A DNA stretch of 64,000 bases. Origin: Glycomyces albidus. GTDB lineage: Bacteria > Actinomycetota > Actinomycetes > Mycobacteriales > Micromonosporaceae. The stretch lies in the NCBI RefSeq assembly GCF_009451885.1, contig NZ_WIAO01000008.1:62001-126000 (forward strand), written 5' to 3'. Positions 56,538 to 64,000 of this stretch are shown here, piece after piece; the first letter of the stretch is position 1, and the number at the start of each line of letters is the position of its first letter. The position numbers were made by a program, and so were the translations under genes. The notes under the pieces were generated by a model. It saw only the letters and a program-made list of their open reading frames with translations, had not been told where the DNA came from and did no database searches.

Positions 56538-56598
56538 GTCCTCTGCACTGTGCACGCCGCCGTCACGGTCCGGTCCCGAAGCGGGCGGTGCGAAGTCG

Positions 56599-56616
56599 TG
56601 ACGTTTCCATGACGCG
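56599..56616. promoter_or_regulatory. SARP-type direct repeat between divergent ESX-like operons
   Basis: TGACGTT (56599) and TGACGCG (56610) are 11 bp apart. The minus strand reads CGTCATG-4-CGTCACG, so the site could serve both operons. Confidence 0.5.
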
Positions 56617-56666
56617 GCGGTCTTCCATTGGGGCGCCACCAGGAGGACCCAGGGAGGTGCACCGGC

Positions 56667-58355
56667 ATGACGGACGGCGGATTGATCGAGGGCTCGGCCC
56701 CCGGCGGGGACGCGGGCTCGGAGTACGTGACAGTGTTCGAAGGAGGCACTGCCGAGGCCGACACCGCCGAGGCCGGCGGTGACACGGCGCTCGTGTACGA
56801 CGGCGGCGGGACCGCCTACGAGACGGCGTCCTACGACACCGCCGCGTACGACGCGGCCGGCGGGTACGGCGAGTCGTCGTACGACACCGCGGTCTACACC
56901 GAGCCGACCGCGAGTTCGGAGATCGCCTTCGGCGACACCGGCGCCTCCGGCGGCGGCCGGGCCGGATGCTCGGCCGGCGCCTGCCCGCACCCGGTGGCGC
57001 ACCCGGCGGAGGCCGAGTGGGAGCAGCTCGTCTCGGCCGTCCCGGTCGAGGGCCAGCTCGGCCGGTTCAAGCCCCGCTGCGAGGGGATGTCCTACCCGAC
57101 CGAGGACGACTTCCGGTCGGCGGTCGCCGCGGTGCGCCCCCTCGACCCGGACCTGTTCTCGCTGCAGCGGTTGCGGACCGGATGGACCGAGGAGGTCGCG
57201 GCGGTGCTCGCCGACTGGCCGGGGCTGATGCGGACGAAGCTCGCGGCGCTGTCGGGCGGCTGGGCGGGGACGGACTTCGACGCGTTCGGCGAGCAGGCCG
57301 ACCAGGCGAAGGCGCTCGTGGAGGGCGTCTTGGACGACATCGAGGCCGCCGCCGGGGAGCTGAAGAACCGCGAGGAGGCGCTCTACACGCTCCAGGGCGG
57401 GGACTCGGGCGAGATCCCGTACCCGGCGCCGATGGTCGGCGCGGACGGGGAGTGGACGAGCCTGGTCGCGATCCACGTGCGGCCCGCGTGGTGGCACGGG
57501 GACTGCATCCTGATGGGCTGCGAGGAGGCCGAGCAGGCGCTCCGGCTCGGCGGCGCGGACGCGTCGCTGGCGGCGGAGGTGCGGGCGTTCATCGAGGAGC
57601 GCGCCGGGACGGCGGCCGTGGACGCGGTCGTCTCGGACGCGCGGCTGCGGGCCGGCGAGGAGGCGAAGACGGCGTTCGCGTCGCGGATCTCGGCCGAGCT
57701 GGCCGGGTACGCGGAGCGGCACGCCGCGATCGACGAGTCGATCGCGGAGAAGCGCGGCGGGCAGAGCGAGCAGCTCGCGGCGATGCGGACCGACGGGGCG
57801 GACCGGCCGTACCCCGACAGCGCCGATGCGTCCTTCATGGATCTCGCGTCGCCGGCCATGGAGCAGCCGGCGCCGCCGGTGACACCGCAGGCGACCCAGG
57901 ACCCGAGCCCGGTGCCGCCCGGCGGTGACGGGACGGTGAAGACCGAGGACGCGGCCGACTCGACTGCGGCGCAGGAGAGCGCGGACGGGGCGGTCTCGGG
58001 CGGCCTGGCCGGCGGCGGAGGCGGCGGGTTCGGTGCCGTCGGCGGCTACTCGGGCGGCGGCACCGTCGCGACGGGAGGCGCGCTGCCCGCCGCGGGCGGC
58101 GGGTCGGCCTTCACGGGCGCGGCGCCGGGCGTGTTCGGCCCGGGCGGGGCGACCGGTCCGGCGGCGTCGGGCGGTTCCGGCTCGAGCGTGGGGGCCGCGC
58201 GCGGCGCGGTGGTCGGCCAGCAGGCCGCGGACGCGCGCAAGAAGAACGAGAAGTCCGAAGAGGACGAGGAGGCGGAGGAGTCCGACGACCTCCTGTTCCG
58301 CGAGACCGGCAACGTCTGGGGCTACGTGCGGCCCGGCGACGACCCCTACATCTGA
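56667..58355 (+). CDS. Large Ala/Gly-rich WXG-containing ESX-type protein
   Basis: A 562-residue protein. The N-terminus (1-95) is a low-complexity Thr/Ala/Tyr/Asp region with repeated YDTA. A Cys-containing globular part follows (AGCSAGACPHPV, CEGMSYP, DCILMGC), with a helical hairpin around GGWAGTDFDAF (W199), the WXG100 signature. A long Gly-rich stretch and an acidic segment lead to the C-terminal VWGYVRPGDDPYI. This end has the same VWG-x7-PY spacing as the divergent 469-residue protein. GGGAGGTG lies before the ATG at 56667. It is 9 nt upstream of the WXG-like gene at 58365. Probable type VII substrate or scaffold; exact role unknown. Confidence 0.78.
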   Translation: MTDGGLIEGSAPGGDAGSEYVTVFEGGTAEADTAEAGGDTALVYDGGGTAYETASYDTAAYDAAGGYGESSYDTAVYTEPTASSEIAFGDTGASGGGRAGCSAGACPHPVAHPAEAEWEQLVSAVPVEGQLGRFKPRCEGMSYPTEDDFRSAVAAVRPLDPDLFSLQRLRTGWTEEVAAVLADWPGLMRTKLAALSGGWAGTDFDAFGEQADQAKALVEGVLDDIEAAAGELKNREEALYTLQGGDSGEIPYPAPMVGADGEWTSLVAIHVRPAWWHGDCILMGCEEAEQALRLGGADASLAAEVRAFIEERAGTAAVDAVVSDARLRAGEEAKTAFASRISAELAGYAERHAAIDESIAEKRGGQSEQLAAMRTDGADRPYPDSADASFMDLASPAMEQPAPPVTPQATQDPSPVPPGGDGTVKTEDAADSTAAQESADGAVSGGLAGGGGGGFGAVGGYSGGGTVATGGALPAAGGGSAFTGAAPGVFGPGGATGPAASGGSGSSVGAARGAVVGQQAADARKKNEKSEEDEEAEESDDLLFRETGNVWGYVRPGDDPYI

Positions 58356-58364
58356 GGAGTGGCG

Positions 58365-58889
58365 ATGACGCAGGAGCGAGTGTTCGACGCCGAGGCGGTC
58401 GAGGAGTACCGGCAGTTCCTCCTCGGGCTGCTCGACCAGCTCGAGGGCCAGGTGATCCCGGTGCTCGCGGCGGGGACCCTGAGCCGGGCCCCGGCCTTCG
58501 GGACCGCGCCGGGCGCGGCCGACAACGCGGCTGTGCGGTACCAGGAGTTCCACGCCGCGACCTGGCGGAACCTGCAGTACCTGCGGGGCACGCTGCACGG
58601 CATGGAGGCGGCCCTCGCCGAGGTCGCGGGCGGCGGCACGGAAGCGGACGACGAGGCCACGCTGGCGATCACCGACGCGGGCGCCACTCCCGGCACCGGC
58701 GGATCGGTCCCGGACGGCTCCGGGACGTACCTGATCGACGGTTCGGGCACCGCGCCGACCGACGGCGGGACGGACTCGGCGATCAGCCTGGCCGACGGCG
58801 GCTCGGACGCCGGGACGACCGGTCTCGTCGACGGCGGCGGTGCGTCGGTCGTCGCCGAGACCGCCGCTGCAGAGGTGACCGCGACCTGA
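58365..58889 (+). CDS. Small WXG100-like partner protein with repetitive tail
   Basis: A 174-residue protein. Residues 1-90 are two helices (EAVEEYRQFLLGLLDQLEGQ and AATWRNLQYLRGTLHGMEAALAE) like a WXG100 partner. The rest is a Gly/Thr/Asp-rich tail with loose repeats (TGGSVPDGSGTYLIDGSG, SLADGGSDAGTTGLVDGG). The ATG follows GAGGAG and lies 9 nt after the previous stop, so the two are co-expressed and may form a secreted pair (inference). No enzyme motif is seen. Confidence 0.75.
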   Translation: MTQERVFDAEAVEEYRQFLLGLLDQLEGQVIPVLAAGTLSRAPAFGTAPGAADNAAVRYQEFHAATWRNLQYLRGTLHGMEAALAEVAGGGTEADDEATLAITDAGATPGTGGSVPDGSGTYLIDGSGTAPTDGGTDSAISLADGGSDAGTTGLVDGGGASVVAETAAAEVTAT

Positions 58890-59433
58890 GGTCGGGCGGG
58901 CGGGACGCATGAGCGCCGCTCGCGACCGCCGAAGATCCATCCGCAGCCCCCACCCACCCGAAGGGGACCGAGATCGTCGCCGCACCCGATCCTGCCAATG
59001 GGGTCCGACAGGAAAAGGGCCGAAACCGGCCCGGGTGAACCGAAAGTCACCCGAACGAGTGCGGCGGTGCGAGCGCCGGCCCGATCCATGCGAGGGCCGG
59101 CGCTTTTCCATGCCGGAAGGGGAACCGCACCCGTCCGCCGGCCGCGAGCGGAGGCGGCGGCGTCCGGTGGGACCGTCACGGCGCGAACGGAGACCGGGCA
59201 ACGCGGAGCCGCCGACCGTCTCGGATGGTCGAGGGGGTGCCGGCCCTGCGCGCGGCCCTGTCGGCTCGTCGATCGAGATGACGCCGGCCTCGGAGCACTC
59301 GACGTCGAACTCGGCGGCCTCCGACGTGCGGCCGCGGTGACGCCGCCCTGCCGCCGGGATGACCGATCGGTGACCGATGAGTGGCCGGGGCGCCGAACAT
59401 CGTGGCCGTCAGCCCCATGAGGAGGTACGCCCG
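58890..59433. other. Intergenic region before YbaB-like gene 2
   Basis: No supported gene in 544 bp. The right end carries the best copy of the 11-bp-spaced TGACCGA repeats (59349-59388). Confidence 0.55.
59349..59388 (+). promoter_or_regulatory. Four SARP-type heptamer repeats at 11-bp spacing
   Basis: TGCCGCC (59349), TGACCGA (59360), TGACCGA (59371) and TGGCCGG (59382) are each separated by 4 bp. This is the arrangement bound by SARP regulators. The gene starts at 59434. Confidence 0.6.
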
Positions 59434-60108
59434 ATGAACCGGATCGAGATCCCCGAGGACTACGAGGACCGCCTCGACGCCGCGCGCCAGGCCGCCGCGC
59501 GGCTGCCCGCGGGGCCGGCGCGCGACGCCGTCCACCGCGCTCTGGCGGCCGCGCCCGACCGCGGGCGGTACGAGCGGGCGGCGGACCTCGCCGAGCGCGG
59601 GCGGGTGCTGACCGAGGAGCTCTCGGCCCGGACGTTCGACGGCACCGACCCCGGCCGGGTCGCCTGGGTCCGCCTCGACCACCTCGGCCGCCTGCGCACC
59701 CTCGCCCTGAGCCCCACCGTCGACCGGCTCGGCAACCGCGCGGTCGCCGACGCGATCGAGGCCGCCTGGACCGGCGCCGAGAAGGCCCGCTCCGAGCACG
59801 TCCTCGACCTCGAACGCGCCCACCGGGACCTGCTCGCGGCACGCCTGCCCGACCGGAAGGGCGACGAGCTGCGCGACCGTGTCGCCGCCTGCGCGGGCGA
59901 CCGCTTCACGCACACCCCCGGCGACGGCTTCTGCTCCGCCGAAGTCGACGTCGAGGGCCGCCTCACCGGCTTCGACTTCCTGGCTCCCAATGCGACCGTC
60001 GGCACCGACTGCGAGGCGCTCTCCGCCCGGGCGACCGCCGCCATCCAGGCGGCGCAGGCGCACGCGCGCGAGACGCTCGGCGCCGTCCTGTCGCACGACG
60101 CCGGCTGA
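59434..60108 (+). CDS. Tandem YbaB-like protein 2 of ESX-like locus
   Basis: A 224-residue paralog of the protein at 53506-54174. It shares DYEDRL.AAR at the N-terminus, FDGTDPGRVAWVRLDHLGRL, LALSPTVDRLGNRAVADAIEAAW and the second unit AEVDVEGRLTGFDFLAPNATV. Both copies keep two YbaB-like units. AGGAGGT precedes the ATG. It is followed at 9 nt by a small membrane protein gene. As for copy 1, a chaperone-like role for ESX substrates in the manner of EspL is plausible but unproven; a nucleoid DNA-binding role is the alternative. Confidence 0.82.
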   Translation: MNRIEIPEDYEDRLDAARQAAARLPAGPARDAVHRALAAAPDRGRYERAADLAERGRVLTEELSARTFDGTDPGRVAWVRLDHLGRLRTLALSPTVDRLGNRAVADAIEAAWTGAEKARSEHVLDLERAHRDLLAARLPDRKGDELRDRVAACAGDRFTHTPGDGFCSAEVDVEGRLTGFDFLAPNATVGTDCEALSARATAAIQAAQAHARETLGAVLSHDAG

Positions 60109-60117
60109 GGGGCCGCC

Positions 60118-60513
60118 ATGTCCACCGAAGACGAAGGCGGCGCCGAGGAGATCCTCGGCGGCGAGCTCCCGGTGGTGCCGGCGACCGGGAAGATCGGCGT
60201 CACCGTCGCGCTGTTCCTGTTCGCGCTCTACCTGACGAACCGGGGCTTCGCCGACCTCGTCAGCGAGGTCGTCCACAGTGAACTCGATGCGCTGCCGGCG
60301 CGCGGGATCTGCGTGCAGCAGCAGTACGACGAGGCCGGCGCGTCCCGGTACGTCCAGGTGCCGTGCTGGTCCGCCGCGACCAAGGCCGAAGTCGTCGAGG
60401 TCTACTCGGCGCCGCCCGTCTACGACGCGGCCGGCTGGACCTCGTGCGACTACGCGGGCGGCACGCTCATCTGGTTCGAAGGCGGCCTGACGCTGTGCAC
60501 GGTCCCGGACTAG
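60118..60513 (+). CDS. Single-pass membrane protein of ESX-like locus
   Basis: A 131-residue protein with an acidic N-terminus, one transmembrane helix (GKIGVTVALFLFALYLTNRG, about 24-43) and an external domain with four Cys (ICVQQQYD, PCWSAATK, SCDYAGG, LCTVPD) that could form two disulfides. No family is recognised. It is 9 nt downstream of the second YbaB-like gene and thus co-transcribed. Confidence 0.7.
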   Translation: MSTEDEGGAEEILGGELPVVPATGKIGVTVALFLFALYLTNRGFADLVSEVVHSELDALPARGICVQQQYDEAGASRYVQVPCWSAATKAEVVEVYSAPPVYDAAGWTSCDYAGGTLIWFEGGLTLCTVPD

Positions 60514-60528
60514 CGGACGGGGAGGCCG

Positions 60529-60822
60529 TCACCGCTCGCCCTGTCCCCCGGCGATGCGCGGTGGGTCGGCGGGCGCGAGCAGGGCCGCCGCGTCGGCGGC
60601 GCCCGCCAGTGCGGCGAGGGCCTGGAGGCCGAGCGTCCCGGCCGCGGCCTGCGCCTGGAGGGCCGCCTCGATGAGGCCGCCGAACGGTCCGGCCATCGCG
60701 ATCGCGGTGCGCTGCGCCGGGCCGAGGACGACGAGCGGCGCGGGTTCGACATCGAAGCCGAGGGTCCGGAGGGCGGCGTCGGCGGCCCGCAGCAGGGCGC
60801 CCGCGTCCATGGGCTCGGTCAT
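60529..60822 (-). CDS. Mini-protein carrying the AAGPFG module
   Basis: A 97-residue protein. Its body (LGFDVEPAPLVVLGPAQRTA, then AMAGPFGGLIEAALQAQAAAGTLGLQALAAL) aligns along its length with residues about 100-165 of the 469-residue ESX-type protein (GFNVRPEPKVELGAVHW, AAAGPFGPMLQALFQARADEGTAQLQLGL). It is thus an isolated copy of that module, without WXG domain or tail. AAGGAGGA precedes the ATG. Function unknown; a decoy, assembly partner or inhibitor is possible. Confidence 0.72.
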   Translation of the reverse strand: MTEPMDAGALLRAADAALRTLGFDVEPAPLVVLGPAQRTAIAMAGPFGGLIEAALQAQAAAGTLGLQALAALAGAADAAALLAPADPPRIAGGQGER

Positions 60823-60882
60823 GGCTTCCTCCTTCGTGTCCCGGACGGGCGCCCGGCGGTGCTCCGGGCACTGTCGCGCAGA

Positions 60883-60938
60883 AGGTCACCGATCGATCAC
60901 CGCGGCCGCCCCGCCGGCCGATGACGGATCTGTGACGG
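60883..60938. promoter_or_regulatory. SARP-type repeats upstream of the AAGPFG mini-protein
   Basis: The minus strand has TGATCGA-4-TGACC (60883-60898). The plus strand has TGACGGA (60921) and TGACGGG (60932), 11 bp apart. Confidence 0.45.
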
Positions 60939-61000
60939 GCCGGTCCCCCTGGGGCGGCACGGGGTCCCGGAACCGGTCGACGCGTCCGGCGAAAGGGGAA

Positions 61001-61041
61001 ACGGCTCGCGCGGCACCCTCGTCGGGTGCGGCGCGAGCCGT
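61001..61041 (-). terminator. Long terminator hairpin after acyl-CoA dehydrogenase
   Basis: ACGGCTCGCGC pairs with GCGCGAGCCGT, then GCACCC with GGGTGC, around a 5-nt loop. It starts 24 bp after the gene's stop. Confidence 0.8.
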
Positions 61042-61064
61042 GGATCGTGCCCGGAGCGGACGAC

Positions 61065-62903
61065 TTAGAAGGCCTCGTCGGGAAGGTCCATCGCGGTGAG
61101 GTCGGCCGCCTCGACGACCTTGCGGTCGGCCGTGACGCGCGGGAGCACCTCGCGGGCGAAGAACTTCGCGGCCGCGACCTTGCCGCGGTAGAAGTCGTCG
61201 TCGGCGCCGGCGTCGAGCCGTCCCTGGGCGACCTCGGCCTGGCGCAGCAGGAGCCAGCCGACCACGAGGTCGCCGACCGCCAGCAGCAGGCGCCGCGAGT
61301 GCAGCCCGGTCTTGTACAGCTCGCGCGGGTCGTCGCCCATCGCGGCCATGAGGGCGGGCTGGAGCGCCTCGATGATGCCCTGCACGTCGCCGAGGGCGCG
61401 CAGCACGCGGCCGCGCACGTCCTCGAGCTCGGCGTGGCCGTCCTGGGTGGACTCCATGATCTCGCCGGCGACGGCCATGAGCGCCTCGCCGTTGTCCTTG
61501 ACGATCTTGCGGAACAGGAAGTCGAGGCTCTGGATGGCGGTCGTGCCCTCGTAGAGCGTGTCGATCTTCGCGTCGCGCACGTACTGCTCGAGCGGGTAGT
61601 CCTGGAGGTACCCGGAGCCGCCGAACGTCTGGAGGGACTCGGAGCTGAGCAGCTCGAACGCCCGCTCGGAACCGCAGCCCTTGACCAGCGGCAGGAGCAG
61701 GTCGTTGATCCGCTTGGCGGTGTCCGCCGCCTCCTCGTCGCCGTCGGCCTCGGCCAGGACGAACTTGTCCTGCCAGGAGGCGGTGTAGGAGACGAGGGCG
61801 CGCAGGCCCTCCGCGTAGCTCTTCTGGAGCAGGAGCGAGCGGCGCACGTCCGGGTGCTTGATGATCGGGACGCGCGGAGCGGTCTTGTCGCTCGACTGGA
61901 GCAGGTCCGGGCCCTGGATGCGGCTCTTGGCGTAGTCGAGCGCGTTCAGGTAGCCGCTGGAGAGCGTCGCGATCGCCTTGGTGCCCACCATCATCCGGGC
62001 GTACTCGATGATGAGGAACATCTGGCGGATGCCCTCGTGCTTGTCGCCGAGGAGCCAGCCCTTCGCGGGCGTCTTCTCGCCGAAGGTGAGCTCGGCGGTC
62101 GCGGAGACCTTGAGGCCCATCTTGTGCTCGATGTTGGTGACCTTGACGCCGTTGCGCTCGCCGAGTTCGCCCGTGGCCGGGTCGAACAGGTACTTCGGGA
62201 CGATGAACAGGCTCAGTCCCTTGGTGCCGGGGCCGCCGGCGCCCTCGACGCCCACGGGCCGGGCCAGGACGTAGTGGATGATGTTCTCGGTCATGTCCTG
62301 GTCGCCCGAGGTGATGAACCGCTTGACGCCCTCGAGGTGCCAGGAGCCGTCGGGCTGCAGGTAGGCCTTGGTGGTGCCGGCGCCGACGTCGGAGCCCGCG
62401 TCGGGCTCGGTGAGGACCATGGTCGCGCCCCAGCCCTTCTCGATGAAGAGCTTCGCCCACTCCTGCTGCTCGGGAGTGCCCTCGCGGTAGGCGCTGTGCG
62501 CGAACGAGGAGCCGGCGGCGTACATCCACAGGGCCGGGTTGGAGCCGAGGACGAGTTCGGCGATGGACCACCAGAGCATGCGCGGTGCGGAGGTGCCGCC
62601 GAGGACCTCGGGCAGGTCGAGGCGCCAGTACTCGGCGTCGATGAACGCCTGGTACGACTTCTTGAACGCCTCGGGCAGGGTCACCGAGCCGGTGGCCGGG
62701 TCGAACGAGGGCGGGTTGCGGTCGCCCTCGACGTAGCTGGAGGCCAGCTCGTTCTCGGCGAGGCGGGCCAGCTCCGCCAGGATCTCCCGGGCGGTGGCCT
62801 CGTCCAGGTCCGGGAAGGTCTCGTGGGCGAGGATCTTGTCCGCTCCGAAGACCTCGAAGAGATTGAACTCCAGGTCCCGGAGGTTGTGGCGGAAGTGCGT
62901 CAT
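61065..62903 (-). CDS. Acyl-CoA dehydrogenase, FadE5 type
   Basis: A 612-residue FAD enzyme that forms the 2-enoyl-CoA in fatty-acid beta-oxidation. Length and sequence ([64 protein letters not shown]) fit the mycobacterial FadE5 group, which is longer than classical ACADs because of an extra C-terminal domain. The catalytic Glu is E452 in [17 protein letters not shown] lies 6 nt before the ATG. Two TetR-type operators overlap the promoter. Electrons should go to ETF and possibly to the FeS reductase at 1857, which carries a similar operator (inference). Confidence 0.95.
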   Translation of the reverse strand: MTHFRHNLRDLEFNLFEVFGADKILAHETFPDLDEATAREILAELARLAENELASSYVEGDRNPPSFDPATGSVTLPEAFKKSYQAFIDAEYWRLDLPEVLGGTSAPRMLWWSIAELVLGSNPALWMYAAGSSFAHSAYREGTPEQQEWAKLFIEKGWGATMVLTEPDAGSDVGAGTTKAYLQPDGSWHLEGVKRFITSGDQDMTENIIHYVLARPVGVEGAGGPGTKGLSLFIVPKYLFDPATGELGERNGVKVTNIEHKMGLKVSATAELTFGEKTPAKGWLLGDKHEGIRQMFLIIEYARMMVGTKAIATLSSGYLNALDYAKSRIQGPDLLQSSDKTAPRVPIIKHPDVRRSLLLQKSYAEGLRALVSYTASWQDKFVLAEADGDEEAADTAKRINDLLLPLVKGCGSERAFELLSSESLQTFGGSGYLQDYPLEQYVRDAKIDTLYEGTTAIQSLDFLFRKIVKDNGEALMAVAGEIMESTQDGHAELEDVRGRVLRALGDVQGIIEALQPALMAAMGDDPRELYKTGLHSRRLLLAVGDLVVGWLLLRQAEVAQGRLDAGADDDFYRGKVAAAKFFAREVLPRVTADRKVVEAADLTAMDLPDEAF

Positions 62904-62915
62904 TGCGGGTCCTCC

Positions 62916-62956
62916 ATTACTCGGTGGTAACCCCCATCATATTACTCGTCGGTAAT
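62916..62956. promoter_or_regulatory. Double TetR-type operator of the acyl-CoA dehydrogenase gene
   Basis: ATTACTCGGTGGTAAC (62916-62931) and the palindrome ATTACTCGTCGGTAAT (62941-62956) lie 25 bp apart, directly upstream of the ribosome binding site. Confidence 0.7.
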
Positions 62957-63292
62957 CAGTACAAGGATCCCGCGGTCCTCGCAGGTCGTCAAGCGTGTCG
63001 CGTCGGGTTTCCGACAGGCCGGGGCGCAGGACCGTCGTTCGATCGGGTGATCGCACAGGTCTTCGAGAGCACGCCGTAACCGGCGCAGCCGTGCCTCGTT
63101 GAACCCGGTGTCAGACCGCCTGTGCGATACCGCCCGCACCAGGCGGCGCACCGCCCGGCCGAACACCGCCTACCGAACCGACGCCGCACCGACCGCACTG
63201 CCGCGCAGCGCCCGCCGCGCTCCGCCGCGTCCCGCGCCGTCCCACCGCCGTACCCGCACGCCGCACCGCCGCACGCACCACCAGGAGCACCC
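62957..63292. other. Intergenic region upstream of small Arg-rich ORFs
   Basis: These 336 bp contain no supported gene. The right part is rich in CGCACCGCC-like sequence, without a strict repeat. Confidence 0.5.
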
Positions 63293-63430
63293 ATGATCCG
63301 CACCGTCGCCGACCGCATCGCCGCCCGCGCCAGGCCGGCGTACATCGGACGCCACCGCCGCGCCCGGCCCGTCCTCCACCGCGTCTTCCGGGTCGCCGTC
63401 CCGGCCCCCGCCGAGGAGGCCGCCGGATGA
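63293..63430 (+). CDS. Possible 45-residue Arg/Ala-rich small protein
   Basis: An ORF beginning MIRTVADRIAARARPAYIGR with AGGAG 6 nt before the ATG. Its stop overlaps the ATG of a second tiny ORF (ATGA). No family is recognised. The ribosome binding site and coupling support translation, but Arg/Ala-rich ORFs arise easily in this base composition. Confidence 0.35.
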   Translation: MIRTVADRIAARARPAYIGRHRRARPVLHRVFRVAVPAPAEEAAG

Positions 63431-63525
63431 GCCGCCGCCTGCCCGTGCGGCTGACGAGCCGACGCCGCCGGCGGCCGAGGCTGACCGCCTTGCGCCGCTG
63501 CAGGATCGGTCAGTCCGGGCGGTAG
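63427..63525 (+). CDS. Possible 32-residue Arg-rich peptide
   Basis: It starts MSRRLPVRLTSRRRRRPR, overlaps the previous ORF by 4 nt and ends antisense to the 3' end of the SpoIIE gene. It would be strongly basic. Evidence is only the ATGA overlap. Confidence 0.25.
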   Translation: MSRRLPVRLTSRRRRRPRLTALRRCRIGQSGR

Positions 63526-64000
63526 TCCAGGAGCAGCAGCGCGATGTCGTCGGTCAGCGGGCCGCCGACCCAGCGCCGCAGCGCGGTCTCGAGGGACGCC
63601 AGGCCGTCGCCCGTGTTCCCGTGGCCGATGAGGCTCCACGCGCGCTCGCGGATCGGGAAGAACTCGCCGTCCTTGCGCGCCTCGGCCAGGCCGTCGGTGT
63701 ACAGGAAGATCCGGTCGCCGGGCTGGAGCCGCACCGTCAGCTCCTGCGCCGAAGGACCCAGGCCCAGCGGCGGCGCCATCGACTCGGATTCGAGGTAGGT
63801 CGCCACCCCGTCGCGCACCAGCATCGGGGGCGGGTGGCCGCAGTTGATGATCTCCAGGGTCCCGCCGCGCTCCTGGAGGAGGATGGCGGTGACGAAGTCC
63901 TCGTCGCCGCCGTTGCGGACCACCGCGTGGTCGAGGTCGGTGACCATGCACCGCTGGTCGGGGCGTTCGAACGCCACGTGCCGGAACGAGCCGAGGACCG
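63510..64000 (-). CDS. SpoIIE/PP2C-type phosphatase, 5' part beyond window
   Basis: The C-terminal ~163 residues of a PP2C phosphatase: VLGSFRHVAFERPDQR, TAILLQERGGTLEIINCGHP, LQPGDRIFLYTDGLAEARKDGEFF and the final TDDIALLLLDYRPD with the metal-binding Asp pair. The frame stays open to the right edge, so the gene starts outside. It likely acts on a STAS antagonist. It is the second SpoIIE-like protein of the window, after the one at 15110-17143. Confidence 0.9.
   Translation of the reverse strand, partial: VLGSFRHVAFERPDQRCMVTDLDHAVVRNGGDEDFVTAILLQERGGTLEIINCGHPPPMLVRDGVATYLESESMAPPLGLGPSAQELTVRLQPGDRIFLYTDGLAEARKDGEFFPIRERAWSLIGHGNTGDGLASLETALRRWVGGPLTDDIALLLLDYRPD

Noticed and set aside
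58890-59340. Rightward Arg-rich ORF before YbaB-like gene 2
   Set aside because: Composition is typical of a chance frame in GC-rich DNA, with no ribosome binding site and no motif.

Overview
The window is GC-rich (about 70 percent), densely coding DNA from an actinomycete. Chromosomal markers of that class include the division protein SepH, DUF3027, the futalosine menaquinone genes mqnB and mqnD, a TadA partner protein, AfsR/SARP regulators, a HAMP-array hybrid kinase, SpoIIE/STAS regulators and ESX (type VII) type substrates. A Glycomyces-like organism is my guess; nothing in the sequence proves the genus. I see no rRNA, tRNA, CRISPR array, phage genes or transposase.

Layout. 0-4.7 kb: a secreted protein running off the left edge, a membrane FeS reductase and a Phd/PIN toxin-antitoxin pair. 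4.8-8.3 kb: an array of 27-bp hairpin repeats, then a leftward set holding tadA, its partner, a membrane protein, a PrsW-type protease and a STAS protein. 8.3-13.6 kb: a response regulator and a 1477-residue HAMP/GAF hybrid kinase. 13.9-24.9 kb: a sortase-anchored protein, a SpoIIE phosphatase, an NlpC/P60 hydrolase, cysteine dioxygenase behind a Cys-rich leader ORF, nnr, acpS, a TetR/DUF418 divergent pair and a PBP4-type peptidase. 25.2-31.7 kb: glmS, a PQQ-like propeller protein, thpR and an MFS transporter. 32.2-39.3 kb: sepH, DUF2530, DUF3027, mqnB, mqnD, a cold-shock protein, larE and a stand-alone yidD. 39.6-46.9 kb: a giant lipoprotein amylopullulanase, a membrane-anchored protein and a hypothetical protein. 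46.9-60.8 kb: two paralogous AfsR-type regulators, then a compact cluster of ESX-like substrates and two tandem-YbaB proteins. 61-64 kb: a FadE5-type acyl-CoA dehydrogenase and the 3' part of another SpoIIE phosphatase.

The most interesting region is 53.4-60.9 kb. EspC-like, WXG100-like and YbaB-like genes sit there without any secretion-machine gene. Two large acidic/Gly-rich proteins from divergent operons share a C-terminal motif VWG-x7-PY. Direct repeats of TGAC-type sequence at 11-bp spacing, the geometry of SARP binding sites, lie upstream of most of its transcription units, and two SARP genes are next door. I infer a SARP-controlled type VII effector locus.

Other cross-cutting patterns: at least ten starts have a TANNNT box 6-7 nt upstream (leaderless transcripts); a dispersed intergenic repeat family of about eight copies; tandem repeat arrays that run into the 3' ends of genes; and a shared TetR-type operator in front of the FeS reductase, the acyl-CoA dehydrogenase and probably the MFS gene.
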